A stretch of 64,000 nt of DNA from Falsiroseomonas bella (GTDB taxonomy: Bacteria; Pseudomonadota; Alphaproteobacteria; Acetobacterales; Acetobacteraceae): assembly GCF_003173615.1 (NCBI RefSeq), contig NZ_QGNA01000005.1, positions 310,001 through 374,000 on the forward strand. Reading direction: 5' to 3'. Under the pieces are notes generated by a model. The model worked only from the letters and a program-made list of their open reading frames with translations. It was not told where the DNA came from and ran no database searches. Shown here piece by piece: positions 29,252 to 38,305 of this stretch. Position 1 is the first letter of the stretch. Every line of letters starts with the position of its first letter. A program made the translations under genes and the position numbers.

Positions 29252-30235
29252 ATGCGGCTCGAACCGGTGGACCGCCTGGAGATCCAGGTGCTGGTGGACA
29301 ACGTGACGGACAGCCTCTCCCGCGTGCCGCCCTTCGTCACGCGGGAATGGAACGTGCTCCGCCGCTTCGGCCTGGCGCGGACCAGCGGCGGCGCGCTCTG
29401 CTGCGCCAATCACGGCCTTTCGCTGGTTCTCACGCTGCATCGCGGCGACGCGCGGCATCGCTTCCTGTTCGACGGCGGCCCCGATCCCTACGCCATCGAG
29501 CGCAACGGCCCGAAGCTCGGCGTGCCCTTCGGCGAGATCGAGGCGGCGATGCTGAGCCACGGCCATTGGGACCATGCCGGCGGCATCCCGAAGGCGCTGG
29601 AGTTCATCACCGCCGCGAACGGCAACCGCCCCGTCCCGCTGTACCTGCATCCCGGCATGTTCCGCGAGCGCGGCGGCCGCCAGCCCGATGGCGGCGTCTT
29701 CCCGATGGACCGCGTGCCGCAACCGGCGGAGTGGCAGGCGATGGGCGCCGCACCGGTCGTGACGGAGAAGCCGCAATCGCTGTTAGAAGACCTGCTCTGG
29801 ATCAGCGGCGAGATCCCGCGCCGCACGCCTTACGAGCGCGGCCTGCCTGGCCAGGTGGCGCGCGCCACCGAAGCCGATCCGTGGGAGAGCGACGAGTTGC
29901 TGATGGATGAGCGGTTCTGCGCCGTGCATCTCCGCGGCCGTGGCCTGGTCGTGTTCAGCGCCTGCTCCCATGCCGGCATCGTCAACGTGCTGCATGCGGC
30001 GCGCGAGAGCTTCCCGGACGTGCCGCTCTTCGCCGCGATGGGCGGGTTCCACCTCTCCGGCGAGAACGAGGCGATCATCCCGGAGACCGTCGCCGACCTC
30101 GCACAGTTCGACCTGCCGCTGCTCATCCCGGCGCATTGCACCGGCTGGCGCGCGGTGAACGCGCTGGAACGCGCCTTCGGCGAGCGCGTCGTGCCCGCCG
30201 CGGTCGGCAAGCTGTTCGTGCTGGCCTCCGCGTAG
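29252..30235 (+). CDS. MBL-fold metallo-hydrolase
   Basis: The 327-residue protein has the metallo-beta-lactamase metal motif SHGHWDHAGG, further metal-binding histidines in FSACSHAGIVN and IPAHCTGW. The overall arrangement resembles the subgroup annotated as dihydropterin-related phosphate synthases, but specificity cannot be assigned. It is divergent from the manganese catalase (150 bases between starts). Confidence 0.85.
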   Translation: MRLEPVDRLEIQVLVDNVTDSLSRVPPFVTREWNVLRRFGLARTSGGALCCANHGLSLVLTLHRGDARHRFLFDGGPDPYAIERNGPKLGVPFGEIEAAMLSHGHWDHAGGIPKALEFITAANGNRPVPLYLHPGMFRERGGRQPDGGVFPMDRVPQPAEWQAMGAAPVVTEKPQSLLEDLLWISGEIPRRTPYERGLPGQVARATEADPWESDELLMDERFCAVHLRGRGLVVFSACSHAGIVNVLHAARESFPDVPLFAAMGGFHLSGENEAIIPETVADLAQFDLPLLIPAHCTGWRAVNALERAFGERVVPAAVGKLFVLASA

Positions 30236-30324
30236 CGCATCGGGCCGGGCGGAACCGCGCCGCGGCCGACCGTGTTCGCTTCCGGGTGGCGCGCCATCGG
30301 GGCAGGCGCCGGGCGGAGGAGCGG

Positions 30325-31473
30325 ATGGGCGGTTCCGGCCTTGCACGCCGTGCGAACCAATGGCTGCGCTACGCGCTTTTTGCCGCCGCGCTCGCGGGCG
30401 GCGTCGTCACCCTTCTGCCCGAGTTCCAGAGCAATGCCTGGTGGATCCGGCTGCTCGACTTCCCGCGCGTGCAGATCCTGGCGGTGCTGCTGGCGCTGCT
30501 GGTCCTGCTGCTCGCGCTGCCGGGCCGCTTCGCGCCCGGCAACCTGCTGGCGGCGCTCGTCACGCTGGTCTCCCTCGCCTGGCAGGCGGTGGTGCTGTTC
30601 CCCTACTCGCCGCTGTCGAGCCCGCGCATGATCGCCGCCGCGCCGTCCTGCCCGGATGAAAGGCGCCTCAGCGTCGTCGCCGTGAATGTGCAGATGACGA
30701 ACGAGAATGCCGAGCGGCTCTTCGCCATCCTGCGCCGGGCCGATCCCGATCTCATCCTGCTGCAGGAGACGGACGCGTGGTGGGACGTGCGGCTGCGCGC
30801 GCTGCACGACCAATGGCCGCATGCGGCGCAGCAGGTGACGCAGAACTACTTCGGCATGCACATCCTCTCGCGCCATCCTCTGCGCGACCCCCAGGTCCGT
30901 CACCTCACCGGCTCGCGCAACCCGTCGATCTTCACCGGGATCGCGCTGCCCTCCGGCGACGTCGTGCGCTTCCTCGGCGTGCATCCGCGCCCGCCCCTGC
31001 CCGGGCAGAGCTCGGCGGAGCGCGACGGCCAGTTGCTCGCCGCCGCGCTCGCCGCGCGCGAATCGAAGGCGCCCGTGGTGATGGCCGGCGACTTCAACGC
31101 CGTGCCCTGGGACGAAGTGATGCACCGGACGGAGCGCATCGGCGGCCTGCAGGCGCCGCGCCTCGGCCGCGGCTGGCTGCCGACCTATCGCACCGGCTCC
31201 ACGATCATGCGCTGGCCGCTCGACCACGTGCTGGCCGGGCCGCGCTTCACCCTGGCGGCGCTGGAGACGCTGCCGGATTTCGGCTCGGACCACTACCCGA
31301 TCCTCGCCGGGTTCTGCCTGGTGCCGGAGGCCGCCGCGACTCAGCAGGCGCGGCCGCTGCGGCCCGGCGACCTGGACGCCGCGCGCGCGGCCGTCGCCGC
31401 CGCGCGCAACGAAGCCGCCCCGTCGCCGGAGCCGCCGGAAGGCAACCAGGTTCCGGAGCGGAACCCGGGCTGA
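30325..31473 (+). CDS. membrane-anchored endonuclease/exonuclease/phosphatase (EEP) family protein
   Basis: The 382-residue protein starts with three hydrophobic segments (about residues 12-100) and continues with an EEP domain: VVAVNVQMTNEN, DLILLQETDAWW with the metal Glu, AGDFNAVPWDEV with the Asp-Asn pair, and FGSDHYPILA with the catalytic Asp-His. Such proteins act outside or at the inner membrane on phosphodiesters, often lipid or sugar phosphates. The last 50 residues are low-complexity and polar. Start 30325 has GGAGG upstream. Confidence 0.88.
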   Translation: MGGSGLARRANQWLRYALFAAALAGGVVTLLPEFQSNAWWIRLLDFPRVQILAVLLALLVLLLALPGRFAPGNLLAALVTLVSLAWQAVVLFPYSPLSSPRMIAAAPSCPDERRLSVVAVNVQMTNENAERLFAILRRADPDLILLQETDAWWDVRLRALHDQWPHAAQQVTQNYFGMHILSRHPLRDPQVRHLTGSRNPSIFTGIALPSGDVVRFLGVHPRPPLPGQSSAERDGQLLAAALAARESKAPVVMAGDFNAVPWDEVMHRTERIGGLQAPRLGRGWLPTYRTGSTIMRWPLDHVLAGPRFTLAALETLPDFGSDHYPILAGFCLVPEAAATQQARPLRPGDLDAARAAVAAARNEAAPSPEPPEGNQVPERNPG

Positions 31474-31482
31474 CGGCCAGCG

Positions 31483-31911
31483 CTACGGCGCGCGCCGCCA
31501 GATCTGCTGCCCGCCATCGGCGAACAGCTCCAGCCGCAGCGTGTCGCCCTGCCGGGCCCAGATGCGCACATAGGGCAGCTCCCGCCCGAGCCGCGCATCC
31601 AGCGAGCCCGGCGGGCACATCGCACGCGTCGTGGCGATCGGCCCGAATTCCAGCCGCCCGACACCGGGCTCCGCCTCGGTCGCGGTGTAGGTGCCGCGCC
31701 CGCGGTTGCAGTCCAGCCGGAAGGCGGCGTTGCCCTCCGCATCGAAGGCCAGGGTGTAGCGCGACGGATCGGGCACGCGCACCACGCCGATCGCGTCGTC
31801 CGAGGAGCGCAGCTCCACCAGCTCCCAGCTCGTGCCGGCGAGCGGCGGCACCGGCGCGGCCGCGGCGCAGCCGGCGAGCGCCAGCGCCAGCGCCGCGGCA
31901 GCCGCCCTCAT
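31483..31911 (-). CDS. META-domain-like lipoprotein
   Basis: The 142-residue protein has a lipoprotein signal with lipobox LAGC (Cys15). The mature part starts with PLAGTSWELVELRSSDDA and contains YTLAFDAEGNAAFRLDCNRGRGTY, which is the META/HslJ pattern. These proteins sit in the periplasm, attached to a membrane, and have been linked to stress and antibiotic tolerance in other bacteria. The start overlaps the stop of the SDR gene (ATGA). Confidence 0.82.
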   Translation of the reverse strand: MRAAAAALALALAGCAAAAPVPPLAGTSWELVELRSSDDAIGVVRVPDPSRYTLAFDAEGNAAFRLDCNRGRGTYTATEAEPGVGRLEFGPIATTRAMCPPGSLDARLGRELPYVRIWARQGDTLRLELFADGGQQIWRRAP

Positions 31912-32678
31912 CGGAACATCGCCCCGCCATCCACGTCCACGACCGTGCCGTTGACGTAGCCGCCGCGCGGCGAGGACAGGAAGGCGGCGAGGTCCGCGAT
32001 CTCGCGTGGCTCGATGGCGCGGCCGAAGGGCAGGCCGGTCAGCGTCTCCGCCCATCGCGCCTCGTCGCCGAACTGCGTCTTCGCGTTGGTGCGCGCCAGC
32101 GTCATCATCCGGTCGGTGCGCGTCGCCGCGGGATTGATCCCGAACACGCGCACGCCGTTCGCCACCGAAGCGCCGCCGAGCGCGGAGGTGAAGGCGATCA
32201 GCGCCGCATTCGCCGTGCAGCCGGCGATGTAGCCCATGCGCGGCGTGCGCCCGGCCATGCCGATGATGTTGCAGATCACGCCCGCCTTCCGCGCCTCCAT
32301 GCCCGGCAGGTAGAGCTGGCACATGTGGATGTAGCCGAGCAGCTTGAGGTCCCAGGCCGCGCGCCAGCGATCCATCGGGATGTCGGAAAGCCGCCCGCCC
32401 GGAATGGCGCCGGCGTTGTTCACCAGGATGTCCGGGTCGGGATGCGCCGCGTGCAGGCTGGCGCGGCCGGCGTCGGTCGAGAGATCGGCCGCGAAGGTCT
32501 CGACCTTCACCTGCGCCTTGCCGCGCACCGCGTCCGCCGCCCGGGTCAGCGCGGCCGCGTCGCGCGAGGCCAGGATGATGTCGCAGCCCGCTTCCGCGAA
32601 GCTTTCGGCGCAGGCGAGGCCGATCCCTTTCGATCCGCCGGTGACGAGCACGCGCTTGCCGCTGAGTCCGAGGTCCAT
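31908..32678 (-). CDS. short-chain dehydrogenase-fold protein lacking the catalytic Ser and Lys
   Basis: The 256-residue protein has a good Rossmann nucleotide site (TGGSKGIG, residues 13-20, and NNAG at 87-90) and the C-terminal VNGTVVDVDGGAMFR. At the active site the tyrosine is kept (Tyr150), but position +4 is Cys154 instead of the universal Lys, and the usual Ser is replaced in NIIGMAG. It may be a binding or inactive member, or use an atypical mechanism. It is translationally coupled to the META lipoprotein. Confidence 0.85.
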   Translation of the reverse strand: MDLGLSGKRVLVTGGSKGIGLACAESFAEAGCDIILASRDAAALTRAADAVRGKAQVKVETFAADLSTDAGRASLHAAHPDPDILVNNAGAIPGGRLSDIPMDRWRAAWDLKLLGYIHMCQLYLPGMEARKAGVICNIIGMAGRTPRMGYIAGCTANAALIAFTSALGGASVANGVRVFGINPAATRTDRMMTLARTNAKTQFGDEARWAETLTGLPFGRAIEPREIADLAAFLSSPRGGYVNGTVVDVDGGAMFR

Positions 32679-32776
32679 CTGGCTGATCCCTGTCGAATGG
32701 TGCCGCAGCCTTCGGCCGCGGCCCGCATGCCCGTCAATCCCCCGCCGCGCCCCCACCGACCGCCAGCCCCTGGCGC

Positions 32777-33679
32777 ATGCGCGCCCCCCTATGCACCGGC
32801 CGCGCGCCGCGCCAGACTTCGCTTCCGCCGGGCCCCTGCGCCCGCGCCGGAGTCGCCGTCATCAACGCCCTCGTCATCCAGATCGCCCAGTTCGGCATCG
32901 CGGCCTTCGCCGGGGTGCTCTTCCTGGCCCAGGTGCTGGCGCGGGAGATTGGGGTGTGGCTCGGCCGGCGCCGTGCTGCGGAACGCAAGCCGGAGGCGGA
33001 GGGCGTCGGCGTCATCGTCGGCGGGATGCTCGGGCTGCTCGCCTTCGTCCTCGCGCTGACCCTCTCCTTCTCGAGCGCCCGCTTCCAGGAGCGCCGCGAC
33101 GGCACGCTGCAGGAGGCCAACGCGATCGGCACGGCCTGGCTGCGCGCCGAGGCGATCGACCATCCCCGCGCCGCCGCCGTCGCCCGGCTGCTCGAGACCT
33201 ACGCGCCGGTCCGGCGCGACTATGTCTCGGCCCCGCTCGACAGCGTCGGCATCGCCGCCCTGGACGAGCGCACGGGCAGACTGCAGGCCGAGATCTGGGG
33301 GCATGTCGCCGCCCTGGTGCGGGAGCGCCCGGACCCTGTCGCGGCATCCCTGATGGCGGCGGTGAACGACGTGTTCGACACCGCGACGGCCGAGCGCATG
33401 GCGTTCAACACCGGCATGCCGCCCTCGCTGTTCTGGATGCTGATCGGCATGACGCTGGCGAGCATGGGGGCCCTCGGCTACCAGCTGGGGCTCCGGGGTT
33501 TGCGGCTGCGACAGCTGAGCTTCGTGCTGATCGCGATGTGGACGGTGGTGATGACGGTGATCCTGGACCTCGGTTCGCCGCGGCTCGGCAATGTGCGGAC
33601 CGGCAGCGCCGTCTATGACTGGACCATCGAGGGCTTTCGCGGCGGCACCACGATCCCGCCGCTGCCGCAGGCGCGCTGA
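32777..33679 (+). CDS. hypothetical membrane protein, DUF4239 (bestrophin-like) type
   Basis: The protein (300 residues from this ATG) has four hydrophobic segments: near residues 33-52, 78-97, 219-238 and 246-265. The middle soluble part has RFQERRDGTLQEANAIGTAWLRAE, typical of bestrophin-like DUF4239 proteins. No function is known for the family. The first 25 residues look non-native, and no good ribosome site precedes the ATG, so the true start may be a rare codon close to 32850. Confidence 0.72.
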   Translation: MRAPLCTGRAPRQTSLPPGPCARAGVAVINALVIQIAQFGIAAFAGVLFLAQVLAREIGVWLGRRRAAERKPEAEGVGVIVGGMLGLLAFVLALTLSFSSARFQERRDGTLQEANAIGTAWLRAEAIDHPRAAAVARLLETYAPVRRDYVSAPLDSVGIAALDERTGRLQAEIWGHVAALVRERPDPVAASLMAAVNDVFDTATAERMAFNTGMPPSLFWMLIGMTLASMGALGYQLGLRGLRLRQLSFVLIAMWTVVMTVILDLGSPRLGNVRTGSAVYDWTIEGFRGGTTIPPLPQAR

Positions 33680-33806
33680 ACGTCGCGGGCCGCGCCGTCT
33701 TCACGGCATCCGTCTTCACGCATCCTTCGCGATTCTGCCGCCATGATGCCATCGCCGGGCGTGCAAAAGCCGCCCGCCGGTTACCCGGGCCGATTCCGGC
33801 CTGGAC

Positions 33807-33848
33807 ATGGCGCCGGGCGCGAGGCCACACGGCCCCGCCCGGCGCCAT
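33807..33848 (-). terminator. hairpin terminator downstream of glcE
   Basis: A perfect 13-bp stem (ATGGCGCCGGGCG at 33807-33819 with 33836-33848) encloses a 16-base loop and lies 12 bases past the glcE stop. No U-run follows. The 180-base gap to the convergent membrane-protein gene holds nothing else apart from this hairpin. Confidence 0.65.
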
Positions 33849-33859
33849 AGACCACTTGA

Positions 33860-35050
33860 TCAGCCGGCCCGCATCCGCCCCGGATTGAGCACGCCCGCAG
33901 GGTCCAGCGCCGCCTTCACCCGCGCGCCGATCACGGCCAGCGCGGGCGGTTCCTCGGGCAGCACGGCGACGGCCGCGCGCAGCGGCTCGGGGGCGCGGAA
34001 CAGGGTGAAGGTGCCGCCGGCGGACGTCGCCACATCCATCACCGCCGCATGCCGCGAAGCCGTCGCCGCGCCGGCGATCCACACCAGCCCGCCGCCCCAG
34101 TCCAGAAGGCAGCGCGCCCCGGCCTGCGCCATCGCCGCGACCACGCCCGGCCCCGCCGAAGGCCGTACGGAGATGCGCCAGATGGCTTCCTCGGGCGCAG
34201 CGCCGAGCGGGCCGGCATCGCGGATGGAGCCCCACAGGTCGCGCGATTCGCCATCTTCCAGCACGCGCACATCGCCGAAGCGCGCCAGATCCTCCGCAAG
34301 GCGTCCGGACCGATAGGCAACGGAGTCGGAAAAATCCTCGAGGCGCAGGAAGGCCACGTGGTTGGCCGGGCCGTCCGGGCCGCAGAAGGCCGGGATCAGT
34401 GCCGCGCCGCTCACGCCATAGGGGCTGCCGAGGCCGGCGCTCAGCGCCTTCACCCCGGTCGCGACATCCGCCACGCGCACGCCGATGCTGGCCGAGGCTT
34501 CGGGCGCCGGCAGCACCTTCAGCGTCACCTCCGTCAGCACGCCGAGCGTGCCGTGGCTGCCGGCGAGCAGCTTGCAGAGATCGAGGCCCGTGACGTTCTT
34601 CAGCACGCGCCCGCCCGAATGGATCACCTCGCCCGCGCCGTTGACGAAGCGGATGCCGAGCAGGTGGTCGCGGATCGCGCCCGCGCTGATCCGCCGCGGC
34701 CCAGAAAGGTTGGTCGCGACCACGCCGCCGATCGTCGCCCCTTCCGCCACGCCGAACAGCGCGCGCGTGTCCGGCGGCTCCGGCGCCAGCGCCTGGCCCT
34801 TCTCGGCCAGCGCAGCCTCGATCTCATCCAGCGGCGTGCCGGCGCGGGCGGAGATCACGAGCTCCGTCGGGCGATAGAGCGTGATGCCGGTGAGGTTGCG
34901 CGCCGAGAGGGTGCGCGCCGCCTGCACCGGGCGCAGCAGCGCGCGCTTGGTGCCGCGGCCCTCGATGGCCAGCGGCTCCCGCGCGGCGGCGGCGGCGGCA
35001 ATCGCCTCGGCGATGCCGGCCTCGTCGGCGGGGGCGAGATCGGCGCTCAT
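33860..35050 (-). CDS. glcE: glycolate oxidase FAD-binding subunit GlcE
   Basis: The 396-residue protein has a reduced FAD-binding PCMH domain: ELVISARAGTPLDEIEAAL, APEPPDTRALFGVAEGATIGGVVATN and LAGSHGTLGVLTEVTLKVLP. In glycolate oxidase it pairs with GlcD; together with GlcF they oxidise glycolate to glyoxylate at the membrane. Its start overlaps the PhyH stop (ATGA). It is the last gene of a four-gene overlapping unit, and no glcF follows. Confidence 0.92.
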   Translation of the reverse strand: MSADLAPADEAGIAEAIAAAAAAREPLAIEGRGTKRALLRPVQAARTLSARNLTGITLYRPTELVISARAGTPLDEIEAALAEKGQALAPEPPDTRALFGVAEGATIGGVVATNLSGPRRISAGAIRDHLLGIRFVNGAGEVIHSGGRVLKNVTGLDLCKLLAGSHGTLGVLTEVTLKVLPAPEASASIGVRVADVATGVKALSAGLGSPYGVSGAALIPAFCGPDGPANHVAFLRLEDFSDSVAYRSGRLAEDLARFGDVRVLEDGESRDLWGSIRDAGPLGAAPEEAIWRISVRPSAGPGVVAAMAQAGARCLLDWGGGLVWIAGAATASRHAAVMDVATSAGGTFTLFRAPEPLRAAVAVLPEEPPALAVIGARVKAALDPAGVLNPGRMRAG

Positions 35051-36090
35051 TGCCGGGCCTCCATGCGGTCGCGGGCCTCCATGCGGTCGAAGGCACCACG
35101 CGGCGCCGGCCGCCAGACCGGGCGCAGCAGGCCGAGCGGGGCCAGGATGTCCTGCAGCCACCACTGCAGCAGCACCTTGCGGCGGCGGATCGCCGGCACA
35201 AGCCGCTCCAGCGGCGCGCCGGCGAAGTGGCGGAAGGGGCTTGGCCGGCCCGTGGCGTAGATCTCCACCCGGATGGAGGCGGTGGCGCTGTCGCCGCGGG
35301 CATGCAGGCCGAAGGTGTCGGCCACCACCAGCGTGTTTGCCGGCACGGCGAAGCGGCGGGCCGGCGGCAGGCCGAGGCGCGGCAGCATCGCCGGCCGCAG
35401 CCGAAACGCCCCCCCCGAGCGCCGCGCCGCCGCGCGCCGGCTCTCGGCCCGCTGCCAGGCGAGCCGCCGGCGGGTGAGGCGGTGGGAGCCAGGGACATAG
35501 GTCAGCGGGCCATCGCTTTCGGCGACGTCGTGCAGGAAGAACCAGGCCTTCATGGTCGGATGGAATGTGTCCATGTGCAGCGAGGTCTGCGGATCGGCCT
35601 CGCCCGGCACGGCGTGGGAGAGGATGGTCTGAACCGCGACCATCGGCTCGGCGCCGGAGCTTGCGACGAAGCGCGTCAGGCCGCGCCAATCCGGATGGTC
35701 GAGCAGCGCCGCCAGTCCCGGGTTGCGCGACAGCACCGCGGGCGTCAGCGGGATGCGCCGCGTCACCGCATCGCCCTCGCGCATCTCGCGCGAGGCAGCG
35801 GGCAGAGCGGCAACTTCGGCGCGGAGCGCCGCGAAGGCCTCCGGCGGCAGGAAGCCGCGCTTCTCCACGAAGCCGTCGCGCGCGAAGGCAGCGCGGTCCG
35901 CGGGCGAGACGAGATGTGCGAGGCGACGGCGGCGGCCCTCGGCGAGGCGCATCGCCAGCCGGGTGCGCCACACATGCAGCCCGCGCGCATTCAGCCAGGA
36001 CGACCCGATGACGGGGTGGGCGAAGCTCTTCGCGGCGCTGAACACCGCGAGCGCCTGCCACGGCAACAGGAGGAGGCGCAGCGGATTCAT
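35047..36090 (-). CDS. phytanoyl-CoA dioxygenase (PhyH) family protein
   Basis: The 347-residue protein has the Fe(II)/2-oxoglutarate oxygenase triad: His172-x-Asp174 in LHMDTFH and the distal His263 in TFGLHARG, with an arginine shortly after. It should hydroxylate a small molecule; the substrate is unknown. It overlaps both neighbours by four bases (ATGA) within the glc unit. The C-terminus carries a duplicated DRMEAR hexapeptide from an 18-bp tandem repeat. Confidence 0.85.
   Translation of the reverse strand: MNPLRLLLLPWQALAVFSAAKSFAHPVIGSSWLNARGLHVWRTRLAMRLAEGRRRRLAHLVSPADRAAFARDGFVEKRGFLPPEAFAALRAEVAALPAASREMREGDAVTRRIPLTPAVLSRNPGLAALLDHPDWRGLTRFVASSGAEPMVAVQTILSHAVPGEADPQTSLHMDTFHPTMKAWFFLHDVAESDGPLTYVPGSHRLTRRRLAWQRAESRRAAARRSGGAFRLRPAMLPRLGLPPARRFAVPANTLVVADTFGLHARGDSATASIRVEIYATGRPSPFRHFAGAPLERLVPAIRRRKVLLQWWLQDILAPLGLLRPVWRPAPRGAFDRMEARDRMEARQ
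35054..35089 (-). repeat. 18-bp exact tandem duplication at the 3' end of the PhyH gene
   Basis: Two identical 18-base units lie head to tail and add the repeated residues DRMEAR to the protein C-terminus, a few bases before the overlapping glcE start. It looks like recent slippage. Confidence 0.9.
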
Positions 36091-36755
36091 GCCGCCGCCT
36101 TCAGCACATGCTCGGTGGTGTAGAGCCGCGTCGCGCGCAGCAGGAAGTGGCCGACGTCATGCGCGATGGCGGCACGGCCGGCCTCGCTGTCGAACCAGCG
36201 GGTCGTCATCGCCTCGACCGAGGGGAAGTGCAGCTCGGCGATGCCGTGGAAGCCGGCGGAGCCGTCCACCACCCAGTCGCGCACATAGCGCGCCATGCCG
36301 ATGTGCACGCGCTTCGCCAGTGGCGCGTGATGCGCCCAGAGGCGCCGCGCGGCAGCCTCCGGCAGGTCGGGCTGGAAGGTCATCAGCGAGAGGAACTTCA
36401 CGCCCGGCGCGCGGCCGATGGGGCGGGGCAGCTCGTCCTTCTCGACGGTCTCCTCCACGCGCACCGCGACGCGCGGCAGGTCGCCGAGGAAGGCGCGTGC
36501 GGCGTCCAGCGCGGCGTCATCGCCCCAGCAGTCGAAGACCGCGTCGAAGTCGGGTGCGCCGGAAGGGGCCGCGGGCTCGCCCGGGCGCTGCCAGGGCGGC
36601 ATGGCGGGCGTCGCGTCCACCAGGTCGAGCGAGAGCGCGGCGAGCGCCGGCACGGCATCGCGCAGCGCGGGCGCGGTCCCGGCCAGCAGCCGCGCGCGGA
36701 ACGCCGCGCGGTCTTCGCCGGCCGGCGCGGCGAGCAGGAAGCGCTGCTTCGCCAC
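36087..36755 (-). CDS. EthD-domain-like protein
   Basis: The 222-residue protein appears to have two ferredoxin-like halves. The second matches the EthD pattern: VKFLSLMTFQPDL, LWAHHAPLAKRV and GIAELHFPSVEAM, then a conserved-looking His-Asp region. EthD proteins are small ligand-binding or decarboxylase-like partners in degradation pathways. The start is a GTG at 36755, four bases past the glcD stop; no ATG fits. Its stop overlaps the PhyH start. Confidence 0.72.
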   Translation of the reverse strand: MAKQRFLLAAPAGEDRAAFRARLLAGTAPALRDAVPALAALSLDLVDATPAMPPWQRPGEPAAPSGAPDFDAVFDCWGDDAALDAARAFLGDLPRVAVRVEETVEKDELPRPIGRAPGVKFLSLMTFQPDLPEAAARRLWAHHAPLAKRVHIGMARYVRDWVVDGSAGFHGIAELHFPSVEAMTTRWFDSEAGRAAIAHDVGHFLLRATRLYTTEHVLKAAA

Positions 36756-36759
36756 GGGA

Positions 36760-38187
36760 TCAGGCCGCGTCCCGCAGCGGGAAGACCTTGTGCGGGTTGA
36801 GCAGCCAGGCGGGATCGAAGGCCGACTTGATGGCGCGCTGCTGGTCGAGCTCATGCGGCGCGAACTGCGCCGTCATCAGGTCGCGCTTCTCCACGCCGAC
36901 GCCGTGCTCGCCCGTGAGGCAGCCGCCGACCTCGACGCAGAGCTTCAGGATGTCGGCGCCGAAGTTTTCCGCCTTGCGGAAGCTCTCGGGATCGTTGGCG
37001 TCGAACATGATGAGCGGATGCAGGTTGCCGTCGCCGGCGTGGAAGACGTTGGCCACCTGCAGGCCGTATTGCGTGCTCATCTCGCCGATACGCTTGAGCA
37101 CGAAGGGCAGCTCGCCGGTCGGGATGGTGCCGTCCATGCAGAGATAGTCGGGCGAGATGCGCCCGACCGCGCCGAAGGCGCCCTTGCGGCCCTTCCAGAT
37201 CGCGATGGATTCCTCGGCCGTCTGCGCGACCTTCAGGCTGATCGGGTCGAAGCGCTGGCATATCTGCTTGATGCGTTCCAGCAGCGCGTCCTGCTCGGCG
37301 ACGCTGCCCTCGACCTCGATGATCAGCATCGCCTCGGCATCCAGCGGGTAGCCGGCATGCGCGAAGGCCTCGCAGGCATGGATGCAGGGCCGGTCCATGA
37401 ATTCCAGCGCGACGGGGATGATGCCGCTGCCGATGATCGCATCCACCGCGGCGCCGGCGATCTCCGTGCCCTTGAAGGCGGCAAGCATGGCGCGCGCGCC
37501 TTCCGCGGCGCGCAGGATGCGCACGGTCACCTCCGTGACGATGCCGAGCTGCCCCTCGCTGCCGGTGAGCAGGCCGAGCCAGTCATAGCCCGCGGCGTCG
37601 AGATGGCCGCCGCCGAGCTCCACGATCTCGCCCTGCGGCGTGACGAATTTCAGGCCGAGCATGTTGTTCGCCGTGACGCCGTATTTCAGGCAGTGGGCGC
37701 CGCCCGAGTTCATGTTCACGTTGCCGCCGATCATGCAGGCGAGCTGGGAGGACGGGTCGGGGGCGTAGAAGAAGCCCTCGCCCTCCACGGCCTTGGTGAT
37801 GCCGAGGTTGGTGACGCCGGCCTCCACCACCGCCAGGCGGTCCTCGAAGTCGATCTCCAGGATGCGGTTCATGCGCATCAGGCCGATCACCACCGCATCC
37901 GCCAGCGGCAGCGCGCCGCCCGAGAGGCTGGTGCCGGCGCCGCGGGGGACCACGCGGATCCCGTTTTCGTGGCAGTAGCGCATCACGGCCGCGACCTGCT
38001 CGGTGCTGGTCGGCAGCACCACCGCGAGCGGGACCTGACGGTAGGCGGTGAGGCCGTCCGTCTCATAGGGCTTGAGGCGCAGCTCCTCCCCGATCATGCC
38101 CTCGCCGGGGACGATCTTCCCGAGCGCGGCGATAATCTCCGCGCGGCGGGCGAGAATCTCGGGACGTGGCTCGGGCAGGGCGATCAT
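36760..38187 (-). CDS. glcD: glycolate oxidase subunit GlcD (FAD-linked)
   Basis: The 475-residue protein is the catalytic flavoprotein of glycolate oxidase or a closely related D-2-hydroxy acid dehydrogenase. FAD motifs are RVVPRGAGTSLSGGALP, FYAPDPSSQLACMIGGNV and LLTGSEGQLGIVTEVTV. The C-terminal substrate domain has FHAGDGNLHPLI with the conserved histidines and GGCLTGEHGVG. It opens the operon glcD - EthD - PhyH - glcE. Start 38187 begins the conserved region. Confidence 0.92.
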   Translation of the reverse strand: MIALPEPRPEILARRAEIIAALGKIVPGEGMIGEELRLKPYETDGLTAYRQVPLAVVLPTSTEQVAAVMRYCHENGIRVVPRGAGTSLSGGALPLADAVVIGLMRMNRILEIDFEDRLAVVEAGVTNLGITKAVEGEGFFYAPDPSSQLACMIGGNVNMNSGGAHCLKYGVTANNMLGLKFVTPQGEIVELGGGHLDAAGYDWLGLLTGSEGQLGIVTEVTVRILRAAEGARAMLAAFKGTEIAGAAVDAIIGSGIIPVALEFMDRPCIHACEAFAHAGYPLDAEAMLIIEVEGSVAEQDALLERIKQICQRFDPISLKVAQTAEESIAIWKGRKGAFGAVGRISPDYLCMDGTIPTGELPFVLKRIGEMSTQYGLQVANVFHAGDGNLHPLIMFDANDPESFRKAENFGADILKLCVEVGGCLTGEHGVGVEKRDLMTAQFAPHELDQQRAIKSAFDPAWLLNPHKVFPLRDAA

Positions 38188-38231
38188 GCAGGCGAAGATG
38201 GCGGCGCGGCGGCGAGGCGGCAAGGCGACGC

Positions 38232-38260
38232 AAAAAACCGCGCCGGAACGCCCGGCGCGG
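38232..38260 (-). terminator. rho-independent terminator downstream of rpmJ
   Basis: On the minus strand a 9-bp GC stem (CCGCGCCGG with CCGGCGCGG, 38238-38260, five-base loop) is followed directly by six T residues. It is the most canonical terminator in the window. A second GGCCGGG/CCCGGCC hairpin lies between it and the gene at 38281-38298. Confidence 0.9.
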
Positions 38261-38305
38261 CGGAACGAACCCAAGCAGGCGGCCGGGCGAGCCCGGCCAG
38301 CAGCC

